Positions 33,739-42,685 of a stretch of 64,000 bases of DNA are shown piece by piece (the stretch's first letter is position 1; every line of letters begins with the position of its first letter). This DNA is from Kitasatospora sp. MAP12-44 (GTDB lineage Bacteria > Actinomycetota > Actinomycetes > Streptomycetales > Streptomycetaceae). A program made the position numbers and the translations under genes. The stretch covers positions 8,370,001 through 8,434,000 of the forward strand of contig NZ_JARZAE010000004.1 in assembly GCF_029892095.1 (NCBI RefSeq), given 5' to 3'. The notes beneath the pieces are model-generated. The model was not told the origin of the DNA. It saw only the letters and a list, made by a program, of their open reading frames with translations, and did no database searches.

Positions 33739-36606
33739 ATGACCAGCTCCAGGGGCCGACGAAGGCCGTGGCAGCGCAGGACAGCACTTCTCACCGCCGG
33801 GCTGACGCTGGCGGCGGCCGCACTGACCGCGTCCGCGGGCGTCGCGGCGGCCGCCACCGCGCCGGGCGGGCCGGGCGTGAACGCGGTCTGGAACGAACCG
33901 CACGTCCAGGGCTTCGCGGACGCCATCCAGGCGAACTCGAAGGTCTGGTACTCACTCGGCGACGGCCAGCTCGAAAACGTGATGTACCCGCAGGTCGACA
34001 ACCCCGACACCTTCGGCCTGCAGTACTACGTCACCGACGGGTCGACGTTCACCGACAACGAGGTGGCGAACACCAGTCACGCGATCTCGCTGGTGGACCC
34101 GACATCGCTGGAGTGGAAGCAGACCAACACCGCCGCCAACGGCAAGTACACGATCACCAAGAGCTATGTCGCCGATCCCGCCCGGTCGGTCGTGCTGATC
34201 AACACCACCTTCACCAACCTGAGTTCCTCGCCGCTCTACCTGTACGCCCAGTACAGCCCGGCGTTGAACAACGACGGGATGGGCAACTCCGGCGGCACCG
34301 ACGCGAGCGGCGACCTCACCGCGTCCAACGGCAGCGTGGCCAGCGCCATGGCCGCCTCCACCGGGTTCACCGCGACGAACACCGGCTACGCGGGCACCGC
34401 CAGCGACGGCGCGAGCCTGCTGGTGGCCAACCGCAACCTGTCGACCGCCTACAGCGGGGTCTCCGCGGCCGGGCACCTCACCCAGACCGGCCAAGTCCCG
34501 GTCGCCGCAGGAGGATCGACCGCCTTCACCCTCGCGCTGGGATTCGACACCACCACCGGCGCTGCCGTCTCCGACGCCACGGCCTCACTGTCGGGCGGCT
34601 TTGCCGCCGCCGAGACCTCGTTCCAGAGCGGCTGGCACAGCTGGCTGGCCGGCCTGCACGCGGCTCCGGCCTCGGTGACCGGCAACGCAAAGCTCCTGCA
34701 GCAGTACGACGTCTCGCTGATGGAGGTGAAGGCCGACGAGGACAAGAACTACGTGGGCGGCTTCGTCGCCGCGCCGAACACCCCTTGGGGCGCCGGCGTC
34801 TTGGCCAACAGCGCCGGCCAGCACGGCTACCACCTGGTGTGGACCCGTGACGAGTTCCAGATGGCGTCCACCCTGCTCGCCGCCGGCGACAGCACCGACG
34901 CCAACGACGCGCTCAGCTACATCCTCGGCTACGAGGAGACCTCCAGCGGCTATGTGAAGCAGAACTCCTGGCTCAACGGCACCCAGGTCTGGGGCGGCAC
35001 CCAGCTGGACCAGGTCGCCTTCCCCGCCATCCTGGCCTACCAGCTCGGCCGCACCGACGCCGCCACCTGGGCGAAGATCAAGACCCTGGCCGACTACCTG
35101 GTCGCCAACGGACCCAGGACCGGCCAGGAGCGCTGGGAGGAGAACGGCGGCTACTCGCCCTCCACCATGGCCGCCGAGGTCGCCGGCCTGGTCTGCGCCG
35201 CCAACCTGGCCACCGCCAACGGCGACTCCACCGACGCGGCCGGCTACCTGAAGACCGCCGACACCTTCCAGGCCGCCGTCGACGCCGACACCTACACCAC
35301 CTCAGGACCGATCGGGAACGGCTCGTACTACGTGCGGATCACCCCCAACGGCAACCCCAACGCCTCCGACACCGTCAACATCGCCAACGGTGGCGGATCC
35401 TTCGACCAGCGCGCGATCGTCGACCAGGGCTTCCTGGAGCTGAGCCGCCTCGGCGTGAAGCCGCCCGGCTCCGCGCAGATCACCAACTCCCTGGCGGCCG
35501 TGGACTCGACCATCAGGACCGTCATCCCGGGCTACGGCACCTACTTCAACCGCTACAACCACGACGGCTACGGCGAGACGTCCACCGGAGCCGACTACAC
35601 CGGCGCGGGCGTCGGCCGCCCCTGGCCCGTGCTGTCCGGCGAGCGCGGCGAGTACGACGTCCAGGTCGGCAACACCACCGACGCCGACGCCATGCTGAGC
35701 AGCATGGCCAACGCCGCCAACGCCGGCTACCAGATCTCCGAGCAGATCTGGCCGACCGCCTCCGCCGACGGCTTCACCCAGGGCCAGCCCGACAACTCCT
35801 CCACCCCGCTGATGTGGGCGATGGCCCAGTACGTCCGCCTCGCCATCGACATCTCGGCCGGCAGGACGGTCGAGACCCCGGCGGTGGTGGCCCAGCGCTA
35901 CGCGGGCGGCGGCGGTGGCACCGTCAGCGAGAAGGTCACCGTCACCGTCCCGGTCGACACCGACGCCTCCGGGCAGACCGTCTACCTCGAGGGCAACCTG
36001 TCGGCGCTCGGCGAGGGCCAGTCCGACTGGGCGGCCAACGGCATCGCGATGACCCGGCTGGACGCGACGCACTGGACCACTACCGTCAACGCCGCCGCCA
36101 ACGCCACGCTCGCCTACAAGTACGACCTGGGCGGGAACTGGAACAACGCGGAGGAGAGCACGTCCTGCGCAGGCGTGGGCAACCGCTCGATGCCGGTCAA
36201 CCGTGGCACCGCCACGGACACGGTCGGGAACTGGCAGGGCCCCGGCACCTGCGGCTCGGCGGCGGCGGTCATCACGGTGACGGTCCCGGCGAACACCCCG
36301 AGCACCGCCACCGTCCACCTGTCCGGCGACTTCAGCGCGCTGGGCACCGGGATGGCGGCCGCCAACGACTGGAACGCGGCCCTCTACCCGATGACGAAGG
36401 TCGACGCCACGCACTGGACGCTCACCGTGACCAGCGTCCCGGGCGCCACGCTCCAGTACAAGTACACCCTGGGCTCCTGGAGCAACGTCGAGGAGGGCGG
36501 TGGCTGCGGCTACGTCGGCAACCGGTCCTTCGCCTTCCAGGGCGCGGCCACCAGCTACCCGGCCAGTGACACCGTCAGCGCCTGGCAGGGCCTGAACGGC
36601 TGCTGA
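33739..36606 (+). CDS. Secreted GH15 glucoamylase with two C-terminal starch-binding-like modules
   Basis: This 955-residue exported enzyme releases glucose from starch-like glucans. After a signal peptide (LTLAAAALTASAGVAAAA) comes the glucodextranase/glucoamylase N-terminal beta domain (about 40-290), then an (alpha/alpha)6 barrel. The catalytic pair is recognisable: general acid in GQERWEENGGY (E467/E468) and general base E668 in SEQIWP, about 200 residues apart as in bacterial glucoamylases. The C-terminus has two related modules of about 105 residues (about 735-840 and 848-955) sharing TVYLEGNLSALG/TVHLSGDFSALG and LAYKYDLGGNWNN/LQYKYTLGSWSN, like CBM20-type starch-binding domains. A strong stem-loop follows. 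Confidence 0.88.
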   Translation: MTSSRGRRRPWQRRTALLTAGLTLAAAALTASAGVAAAATAPGGPGVNAVWNEPHVQGFADAIQANSKVWYSLGDGQLENVMYPQVDNPDTFGLQYYVTDGSTFTDNEVANTSHAISLVDPTSLEWKQTNTAANGKYTITKSYVADPARSVVLINTTFTNLSSSPLYLYAQYSPALNNDGMGNSGGTDASGDLTASNGSVASAMAASTGFTATNTGYAGTASDGASLLVANRNLSTAYSGVSAAGHLTQTGQVPVAAGGSTAFTLALGFDTTTGAAVSDATASLSGGFAAAETSFQSGWHSWLAGLHAAPASVTGNAKLLQQYDVSLMEVKADEDKNYVGGFVAAPNTPWGAGVLANSAGQHGYHLVWTRDEFQMASTLLAAGDSTDANDALSYILGYEETSSGYVKQNSWLNGTQVWGGTQLDQVAFPAILAYQLGRTDAATWAKIKTLADYLVANGPRTGQERWEENGGYSPSTMAAEVAGLVCAANLATANGDSTDAAGYLKTADTFQAAVDADTYTTSGPIGNGSYYVRITPNGNPNASDTVNIANGGGSFDQRAIVDQGFLELSRLGVKPPGSAQITNSLAAVDSTIRTVIPGYGTYFNRYNHDGYGETSTGADYTGAGVGRPWPVLSGERGEYDVQVGNTTDADAMLSSMANAANAGYQISEQIWPTASADGFTQGQPDNSSTPLMWAMAQYVRLAIDISAGRTVETPAVVAQRYAGGGGGTVSEKVTVTVPVDTDASGQTVYLEGNLSALGEGQSDWAANGIAMTRLDATHWTTTVNAAANATLAYKYDLGGNWNNAEESTSCAGVGNRSMPVNRGTATDTVGNWQGPGTCGSAAAVITVTVPANTPSTATVHLSGDFSALGTGMAAANDWNAALYPMTKVDATHWTLTVTSVPGATLQYKYTLGSWSNVEEGGGCGYVGNRSFAFQGAATSYPASDTVSAWQGLNGC

Positions 36607-36625
36607 CCCTGAGCGGGGTACGGCG

Positions 36626-36660
36626 CGGCGCGCCGGAGCGGATCTCGCTCCGGCGCGCCG
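36626..36660. terminator. Bidirectional stem-loop terminator
   Basis: A perfect 15-bp stem (36626-36640 with 36646-36660) with a 5-nt loop lies between the convergent glucoamylase and acetate-transporter genes. Confidence 0.8.
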
Positions 36661-36666
36661 GTGTGC

Positions 36667-36700
36667 CAGCCGGGTCAGTGTGTCAGCCGGGTCAGTGCGT
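36667..36700. repeat. 17-bp tandem duplication
   Basis: CAGCCGGGTCAGTGTGT (36667-36683) and CAGCCGGGTCAGTGCGT (36684-36700) differ at one base and lie just after the terminator, before the acetate-transporter stop. Confidence 0.75.
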
Positions 36701-36713
36701 CAGCGGCCAGTGG

Positions 36714-37316
36714 TCAGCGGGCCGGCCAGGTGGGGAGGATCGAGCGCTTGAAGGTGAAGGCGGTGACGCCCGCGAACGAGGCGTACCAGGCCAGCAGCGC
36801 GGTCAGCAGGCCGAACCAGCCACCGATCCTGGTGACGCTGTCGCTCGATCCGAAGGCGCCCGCCGCGAGCAGGGCGAAGGTGACGGTCAGCGAGGCGAAG
36901 ACGGCCAGCACGGCTCCGCTGACCCGCAGGGCGGCCACCGTCATGTAGGCGGTGAAGATGGTCCAGCCGAGCAGGAAGAGCCCGACGGCCTGGTGGGTGT
37001 GCGGGTCGTCGCCGAGGCTCGGCAGGACGGTCTTGACCAGGAAGTAGTACGAGAGCCAGAACGCGCCGTACGAGCTGAAGGCGGTGGCGCCGAAGGTGTT
37101 GCCCTTGCGGAACTCCCACATTCCGGCGAGCAGTTGGGCCAGTCCGCCGTACACGAGGGCGAGCGGCAGCACGACCGCGCCGAGCTTCGCGTCCAGCAGG
37201 TCGGCGTTGAAGCAGCTGAGCACGAAGGTGGTCATGGCGAAGCCGGCCAGGCCGAGCGGCGCGGGGTCGGCGATCTCGGCAGCGGCGGTCGACGGGGCTG
37301 ACGGTTGGGTTGCCAT
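36714..37316 (-). CDS. Acetate uptake transporter (GPR1/FUN34/YaaH family)
   Basis: This 200-residue protein has six hydrophobic helices and the family signature ADPAPLGLAGFAMTTFVLS, which corresponds to NPAPLGL in E. coli SatP. Further conserved segments include VYGGLAQLLAGMWEFRKGN and FSSYGAFWLSYY. Members import acetate or succinate with protons. The ATG at 37316 has GAAAGGA 9 nt upstream; an ATG at 37325 would overlap that site. Upstream lies an unusually AT-rich intergenic region shared with the 2-methylisoborneol genes. Confidence 0.88.
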   Translation of the reverse strand: MATQPSAPSTAAAEIADPAPLGLAGFAMTTFVLSCFNADLLDAKLGAVVLPLALVYGGLAQLLAGMWEFRKGNTFGATAFSSYGAFWLSYYFLVKTVLPSLGDDPHTHQAVGLFLLGWTIFTAYMTVAALRVSGAVLAVFASLTVTFALLAAGAFGSSDSVTRIGGWFGLLTALLAWYASFAGVTAFTFKRSILPTWPAR

Positions 37317-37818
37317 AGGCGTCATCCTTTCGAGGACGTGCGGGACGAATAGGTGACAGAACCAGTATTTTGACGCGATCAAACGGCTTAAAACCAGTAG
37401 TACGCAAGGTTTTTCTGACAAGAGTGAACTGTTCTCGTACGTCTGAGAAAGCTGATTCAGATGGTGCTGATGTGACTGTTGAGAAATAGAACAGAGAGGA
37501 GAAATGAGAACGCACGTTCGTGTCTCTGTCGTTGGGCACTCCGCTCGGAGGTGCTGCTCTCCGGTAAGGGCGGCGGATAAACGTATTAAAGGAAGACTCG
37601 GCTATCCGAGACAAACCGTTTCTTCAGCCCCTACTATCGATGAGATGGCTCAATGGCGGACCGTCGTCATGGTCATTCCGGGGGTGGCGAAAGCATCTTT
37701 GATTTCTACGTTCATGGCGTGCGAATCGAAACGCAGTGAGAGGTACGGCGGTGATTGCCGACCCGCGTCCGTGGTCAATCAACTGGAAGAGTCGGCAACT
37801 CTACTGAAGGAGTAGGCA
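37317..37818. other. AT-rich divergent regulatory region
   Basis: About 500 bases between the acetate transporter and the 2-methylisoborneol genes are clearly poorer in G/C than their surroundings. An open frame at 37504-37815 has an attractive AGAGGAG site but codon usage without the expected G/C third positions and no recognisable product, so I regard the region as regulatory DNA for developmentally controlled volatile synthesis. Confidence 0.45.
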
Positions 37819-37917
37819 ATGCCTGAAACGGGATTCTCCGGTAAATCCGATCCAAGGTCGCACCCGCACGCAAACTCGCACGCGCTGAATAGCGGGCCCG
37901 CGGTGGTGCGGTCGTGA
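37819..37917 (+). pseudogene. Detached N-terminus of 2-methylisoborneol synthase
   Basis: ATG 37819, behind a strong AAGGAG, opens a 32-codon frame beginning MPETGFSGKSDPRSHPHANS. Its stop TGA (37915-37917) overlaps the GTG at 37914 that starts the synthase body in another frame. Known 2-methylisoborneol synthases begin with a similar MPDSG-like, Pro/His/Ser-rich disordered tail fused in one chain. A one-base loss somewhere before 37914 would explain the split. Alternatively the GTGA overlap allows coupled translation of two pieces. Confidence 0.5.
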
Positions 37918-39056
37918 ATTCCGATGCCCTGGAACGGATTCTGCGCGGCCCCAGCGGTCTGGGTACGGCGAGCCTGCACCCGCTCGCTGCGGAACTGCCC
38001 GAGAGCCCGGTGCTGCCCGAACTGGACGGACCGCCCGAGCTGGACGCGCTGCCCGGGCGGGAGGGGCCGCCCGAGCCGGGTGAGCCGGTCCCGGGCCTCT
38101 ACTACCACCCGGTCCCCGAGCCCGATCCCGAGCGGGTGGCCGAGGTGGGGCGGCGGATCAAGGCCTGGGCCCTGGACGAGGTCGAGCTGTATCCGCCGGA
38201 GTGGGAGGACCAGTTCGACGGTTTCGCCCTCGGCCGCTACATGGTCGTCTGCCACCCGGACGCTCCGACCGTCGACCATCTGATGCTAGCCACCCGGCTG
38301 ATGGCGGCCGAGAACGCACTGGACGACCTCTACTGCGAGGACCACGGAGGCTCGCCGGTCGGCCTTGGCGGCCGGCTCCTGCTGGCCCACACCGCCCTCG
38401 ACCCGCTCCACACCACCGGGGAGTACCAGCCGCACTGGGAGGACTCGCTGCACGCGGACGCCCCGCGGCGCGCCTACCGCTCCGCGATGGACTACTTCAC
38501 CCGGGCCGCCACCCCTTCCCAGGCCGACCGCTTCCGGCACGACATGGCCCGCCTCCACCTGGGCTACCTCGCCGAGGCGGCCTGGGCCGAGACGAACCAC
38601 AGCCCGCAGGTGTGGGAGTACCTGGCGATGCGCCAGTTCAACAACTTCCGCCCCTGCCCCACCATCACCGACACCGTCGGCGGCTACGAACTGCCCGCCG
38701 ACGTCCACGCCCTGCCCGCCATGCAGCGCGTCATCGCGCTCGGTTCCAACGCCACCACGATCGTCAACGACCTGTACTCCTACACCAAGGAGCTCGCCGC
38801 CCCCGGCAAGCACCTGAACCTGCCGGTGGTGATCGCCGAGCGCGAGGGCCTGAGCGACCGCGAGGCCTACCTGAAGGCCGTCGACGTGCACAACGACCTG
38901 ATGCACGCCTTCGAGGCCGCCACCGCCACCCTGGCCGCCACCCACCCCGACCCGGCGGTGCTGCGCTTCCTGCGCGGCGCGGCCGCCTGGGTCGACGGAA
39001 ACCACCACTGGCACCGCACCAACACCTACCGCTACAGCCTGCCCGATTTCTGGTAA
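37914..39056 (+). CDS. 2-Methylisoborneol synthase (terpene cyclase)
   Basis: This 380-residue class I terpene cyclase converts 2-methylgeranyl diphosphate to 2-methylisoborneol, an earthy odorant. The Asp-rich motif DDLYCED starts at D137. The metal-binding NSE motif NDLYSYTKE spans residues 285-293. Segments such as GLYYHPVPEPDP, CHPDAPTVDHLMLATRLM and the C-terminus RTNTYRYSLPDFW identify the family. The N-terminus is shorter than in typical synthases (about 440 residues) and seems to be encoded in another frame just upstream. GTG 37914 has no ribosome-binding site of its own, consistent with coupling or a frameshift. The methyltransferase follows after 17 nt. Confidence 0.92.
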   Translation: MNSDALERILRGPSGLGTASLHPLAAELPESPVLPELDGPPELDALPGREGPPEPGEPVPGLYYHPVPEPDPERVAEVGRRIKAWALDEVELYPPEWEDQFDGFALGRYMVVCHPDAPTVDHLMLATRLMAAENALDDLYCEDHGGSPVGLGGRLLLAHTALDPLHTTGEYQPHWEDSLHADAPRRAYRSAMDYFTRAATPSQADRFRHDMARLHLGYLAEAAWAETNHSPQVWEYLAMRQFNNFRPCPTITDTVGGYELPADVHALPAMQRVIALGSNATTIVNDLYSYTKELAAPGKHLNLPVVIAEREGLSDREAYLKAVDVHNDLMHAFEAATATLAATHPDPAVLRFLRGAAAWVDGNHHWHRTNTYRYSLPDFW

Positions 39057-39073
39057 CCAAGGAGCTGACCGAA

Positions 39074-39958
39074 GTGACCACCATGGACCTCACCCCCGAC
39101 GCCGCCACCACGGCCGCGATCCCCGGCCCGGCCACGCCCTACCAGGACGACATCGCCCGCTACTGGGACCAGGAGGCCCGCCCCGTCAACCTGCGCCTGG
39201 GCGACGTCGACGGCCTCTACCACCACCACTACGGGATCGGGGACGTCGACCTCGCCGCCGTCGGCGCCCCGGGGGACAGCGAGCGCGAGAAGAAGGTGGT
39301 CGCCGAGCTGCACCGGCTGGAGTCCGCGCAGGCCGACGTACTGCTCGACCACCTGGGCGACGTCCCGCGCGAGGGCATGCTGGTGGACGCCGGGTGCGGC
39401 CGGGGCGGGTCGATGGTCATGGCGCACCAGCGCTTCGGCTGCCGGGTCGAGGGCCTGACCCTCTCGGCCAAGCAGGCCGACTTCGGCAACCAGCGCGCCC
39501 GCCAGCTCGGCATCGACGGCCACGTCCGCTCCCAGGTCCACAACATGCTGGACATGCCGTTCGAGACCGGTCAGGCGGCCGGCTCGTGGAACAACGAGTC
39601 CAGCATGTACGTCGACCTGCACGACCTGTTCGCCGAGCACTCCCGGATCCTGGCGGTCGGCGGCCGCTACGTGACCATCACCGGCTGCTGGAACCCGGCC
39701 TACGGGCAGCCCTCCAAGTGGGTCTCGCAGATCAACGCCCACTTCGAGTGCAACATCCACTCCCGCCGGGAGTACCTGCGCGCGATGGCCGACAACCGCC
39801 TCGTCCCGCAGGCCGTCATCGACCTCACCGCCGCCACCCTGCCCTACTGGGAACTGCGGGCCACCTCCGCCCTGGTCACCGGCATCGAGGAGGCGTTCAT
39901 CTCCTCCTACAAGGACGGCTCCTTCCAGTACCTCCTGATCGCCGCCGACCGCGTCTGA
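39074..39958 (+). CDS. Geranyl diphosphate 2-C-methyltransferase
   Basis: This 294-residue SAM-dependent enzyme methylates geranyl diphosphate at C2 to feed the adjacent synthase. The SAM motif is VDAGCGRGGSMVMAHQRFG (D105 onward). The opening YQDDIARYWDQEARPVNLRL and LYHHHYGIG are conserved in this family. GTG 39074 has AAGGAG about 10 nt upstream; an ATG at 39083 is too far. The pair forms a two-gene operon closed by a perfect stem-loop. The usual neighbouring EshA/Crp-like shell gene is not here; an encapsulin shell gene is 14 kb away at 54321. Confidence 0.93.
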   Translation: MTTMDLTPDAATTAAIPGPATPYQDDIARYWDQEARPVNLRLGDVDGLYHHHYGIGDVDLAAVGAPGDSEREKKVVAELHRLESAQADVLLDHLGDVPREGMLVDAGCGRGGSMVMAHQRFGCRVEGLTLSAKQADFGNQRARQLGIDGHVRSQVHNMLDMPFETGQAAGSWNNESSMYVDLHDLFAEHSRILAVGGRYVTITGCWNPAYGQPSKWVSQINAHFECNIHSRREYLRAMADNRLVPQAVIDLTAATLPYWELRATSALVTGIEEAFISSYKDGSFQYLLIAADRV

Positions 39959-39987
39959 CCGGGTCTGACCCGCCCCCGACCACACCC

Positions 39988-40026
39988 GAGGGGCACCCCG
40001 GCGATGACACCGCCGGGGTGCCCCTC
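39988..40026 (+). terminator. Stem-loop terminator after methylisoborneol operon
   Basis: A perfect 16-bp stem (39988-40003 with 40011-40026) with a 7-nt loop follows the methyltransferase stop by 29 nt. Confidence 0.85.
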
Positions 40027-40093
40027 GCAGCAGTGCCGGACCGGTCAGGATTCGAGAAGCGCCGACCACCGAGCCGCCGCTAACGTGACGGCC

Positions 40094-40504
40094 ATGGACA
40101 TCAGCATTCACACCAGCGCCCTGCCGCACGACGACCCGGACGCCTCGCTGGCCTTCTACCGCGACACCCTCGGTTTCGAGGTCCGCAGCGACGTCGGACA
40201 CGGCAAGATGCGCTGGATCACGGTCGGACCCGTCGGCCAGCCCGGCACCTCCATCCTGCTGGCGCCGCCGGCCGCCGACCCCGGGGTCACCGAGGACGAG
40301 CGACGCACCATCCTGGAGATGATGGCCAAGGGCACCTACGGCTGGATCCTGCTGGCCACCCGCGACCTCGACGCCACCTTCGAGCAGCTGCAGGCCGGCG
40401 ATGCCGAGGTCGTCCAGGAGCCGACCGAGCAGCCGTACGGCATCCGCGACTGCGCCTTCCGCGACCCCGCGGGCAACCTGGTCCGCATCCAGGAGCTCCG
40501 CTGA
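40094..40504 (+). CDS. VOC (glyoxalase/dioxygenase fold) protein, second copy
   Basis: This 136-residue VOC protein opens DISIHTSALPHDDPDASLAF and ends with EPTEQPYGIRDCAFRDPAGN. It is the same length as the VOC protein at 28804 and shares the FYxxxLGxEVxxDV, MRW and EPTxxPYG positions. Metal ligands are uncertain. Its TGA stop overlaps the ATG of a lone-domain AraC gene (TGATG), so the two are translationally coupled. Confidence 0.85.
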   Translation: MDISIHTSALPHDDPDASLAFYRDTLGFEVRSDVGHGKMRWITVGPVGQPGTSILLAPPAADPGVTEDERRTILEMMAKGTYGWILLATRDLDATFEQLQAGDAEVVQEPTEQPYGIRDCAFRDPAGNLVRIQELR

Positions 40505-40893
40505 TGTGCCACCCCGCCTGGACGCACGCACTGACCGCGGCGCAGCGCCTGAGCGATCTCGCGCGGCTGCGCCGCGTCCGGGACCGGATCGACCGGGAGT
40601 ACGCGCAGCCGCTGAACGTCGAGGCGCTCGCCCGGGGCGCGAACATGTCGGCCGGGCACCTCAGCCGCCGGTTCCGCCTCGCGTACGGCGAGTCGCCGTA
40701 CTCCTATCTGATGACGCGCCGTATCGAGCGCGCGATGGTGCTGCTGCGTCGGGGCGACCTCAGCGTCACCGACGTCTGCTTCACGGTGGGCTGCTCGTCG
40801 CCGGGCAGCTTCAGCACCCGCTTCACCGAGCTGGTCGGCATGCCGCCCAGCGAGTACCGGCGCCTCGCCACCTCACCGGTACCCGCGCCCTGA
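40504..40893 (+). CDS. AraC-family regulator, single DNA-binding domain, second copy
   Basis: This 129-residue protein contains only the AraC double helix-turn-helix: LNVEALARGANMSAGHLSRR and SVTDVCFTVGCSSPGSFSTR. It is clearly related to the regulator at 28341 (shared YAQPL, RRxERAMxLLR, SVTDxCF, SSPG/ASPG). It overlaps the VOC stop by one base. It converges with the amino-acid permease gene seven bases later. It probably regulates its own VOC operon. Confidence 0.87.
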   Translation: MCHPAWTHALTAAQRLSDLARLRRVRDRIDREYAQPLNVEALARGANMSAGHLSRRFRLAYGESPYSYLMTRRIERAMVLLRRGDLSVTDVCFTVGCSSPGSFSTRFTELVGMPPSEYRRLATSPVPAP

Positions 40894-40900
40894 TCTCACG

Positions 40901-42553
40901 TCAGTCGGCCCCGGCGCCGGCGGGCGCCTCGTACTCGCCCCGCTCCTCGGCCCGGACCGCGCTGTGGACGTCGTCGCTGCTCATCGCCAGCCGGACCGCC
41001 GCCGCGTAGACGACCAGCGCGAAGACGATCACGATCAGCAGGTCCCACCAGTCCGGGATGGAGTTGCCCCCGCCGTAGCGGCCGAACCGGCCGATCAGGA
41101 TCAGGCCGCCGAGCCAGGGCCAGACCCAGGCCGAGTTGCGCCAGTGCAGCGCCGGGCGCTCCTCGAGCGGGAGGCTGAAGCGGGTGGCGGTGAAGACGGC
41201 GAGCCCGACCACCAGGGCGAGCCCCAGCTTCCAATCCGCCTCGTAGCCGGACCAGTAGATGATCAGATTGGCCGAGACGAAGGCGGCGGGCGCCAGAACC
41301 CGCCAGGCCGGCAGGCGGTAAGGGCGCACCTGCTCCGGGTCGCGCAGGCGCAGGGCGTGCAGCGACACCGGTGCGAAGGCGTACATGATGGCCGTGGCCG
41401 AGGTGATCAGCCCGACCAGGGACTGCCAGCTGGGGAACGGCAGGAAGGCGATCTCGCCGATCACGAAGGCGAGCAGGATGGAGCTCACCGGGACGCCGCG
41501 CCGGCTGAGCCAGGAGACCCGGCGCGGCAGTGCCCGCTGGTGGCCCATGGCGTAGGAGAGCCGGGAGGCGGTGGCGACGTAGACCAGCCCGGTGCCGGCG
41601 GGGGAGATCACCGCGTCGATGTACAGCACGGTGGCCAGCCAGCCTGCCCCGGCGGCGGTGGCCAGGGTGGCGTACGGGCCGAAGTCGCCCTTGCCGACCG
41701 GGTTGGCCCAGCCGTGGGCCACGTTGGCGGGGTCGATCGCGGCGATGAACGCGACCTCGAGCAGCAGGTAGACGATCGTTCCGATGATCATGGCGGCGAT
41801 CACCGCGCGCGAGATGTCGCGCTGCGGGTTGCGCGCCTCGCCGCCCATCTGGATCGCCTGCTCAAAGCCCTGCAGTGCGAAGACCACACCGGCTGGGAGC
41901 GCGGCGAAGATGCCGTGCGCGCCGTAGGGTGCGAACCCGCCGCCGGCGCTGAAGTTGGAACTGTGGAAGGTGAGCGACATCAGCACGACGACCGTCATCA
42001 GCGGGACGATCGTCTTCCAGATCACCGCGACCGTGTTGGTGTCGGACATCAGCTTCACGCCGACCAGGTTGACGACCGTGAACAGCAGCATGAAGCAGCT
42101 GGCGATCAGCAGCCCGGCCGGGGTGAGGGTGCCGTTGGTGTGCAGGATCGTGACGTTGTCCTTGACCCAGCTGATGTGGGCGCTGTACGAGAGCGTGGCC
42201 TCCACCTCGACCGGGGCGATGCTGACGGCCTGCACCCAGGCCATCCAGCCGGCGCCGAAGCCCGCCAGTGAGCCGAACGCGAAGAACGGGAAGCGGGCGG
42301 TGCCGCCCGCCACGGGGTAGGCGGCGCCGAGCTCGGCGTGCACCAGGGCGAGGAGGGCGAGCATGACGGCGGCGATGACCCAGGAGATCAGCGAGGCGGG
42401 GCCCGCGATGGTGGCGGCGGTCAGCGCTCCCAGCAGCCAGCCGGAGCCGATGATGGATCCCAGGGAGACGAACAGCAGGCCCCAGAATCCGATGTCACGG
42501 CGGAAGTGGCCGGTCGCGGCGGGACTGCCGCGATCACTGGTGGTCGTGGCCAT
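40901..42553 (-). CDS. APC-family amino-acid permease
   Basis: This 550-residue membrane protein has about 12-14 helices and the APC-superfamily opening FWGLLFVSLGSIIGSGWLLG, in which IGSGW in helix 1 contacts substrate. Later helices include AAYPVAGGTARFPFFAFGSL and ALQGFEQAIQMGGEARNPQR. The family exchanges or imports amino acids and amines with protons; the substrate is not deducible. The ATG at 42553 fits the opening MATTTSDRG; the frame extends upstream without support. No regulator or enzyme adjoins it in the same direction. Confidence 0.87.
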   Translation of the reverse strand: MATTTSDRGSPAATGHFRRDIGFWGLLFVSLGSIIGSGWLLGALTAATIAGPASLISWVIAAVMLALLALVHAELGAAYPVAGGTARFPFFAFGSLAGFGAGWMAWVQAVSIAPVEVEATLSYSAHISWVKDNVTILHTNGTLTPAGLLIASCFMLLFTVVNLVGVKLMSDTNTVAVIWKTIVPLMTVVVLMSLTFHSSNFSAGGGFAPYGAHGIFAALPAGVVFALQGFEQAIQMGGEARNPQRDISRAVIAAMIIGTIVYLLLEVAFIAAIDPANVAHGWANPVGKGDFGPYATLATAAGAGWLATVLYIDAVISPAGTGLVYVATASRLSYAMGHQRALPRRVSWLSRRGVPVSSILLAFVIGEIAFLPFPSWQSLVGLITSATAIMYAFAPVSLHALRLRDPEQVRPYRLPAWRVLAPAAFVSANLIIYWSGYEADWKLGLALVVGLAVFTATRFSLPLEERPALHWRNSAWVWPWLGGLILIGRFGRYGGGNSIPDWWDLLIVIVFALVVYAAAVRLAMSSDDVHSAVRAEERGEYEAPAGAGAD

Positions 42554-42685
42554 GATGCCTCCTGGGCGTTTCACCGCTGCCGCGCCGGCGGGCAAATCCG
42601 ACGGCTCAGGACGTCTACCCACAAAACGGGGATTTCACCGGAATCCCGTCGCCGCCCGCCGTGGTCGCCGGCCGTGGTCACCCGG

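Noticed and set aside
37504..37815. 103-codon open frame with a strong AGAGGAG site in the AT-rich region
   Set aside because: Codon third positions are not G/C-biased as in neighbouring genes and the product resembles nothing; treated as regulatory DNA, although a foreign small gene cannot be fully excluded.
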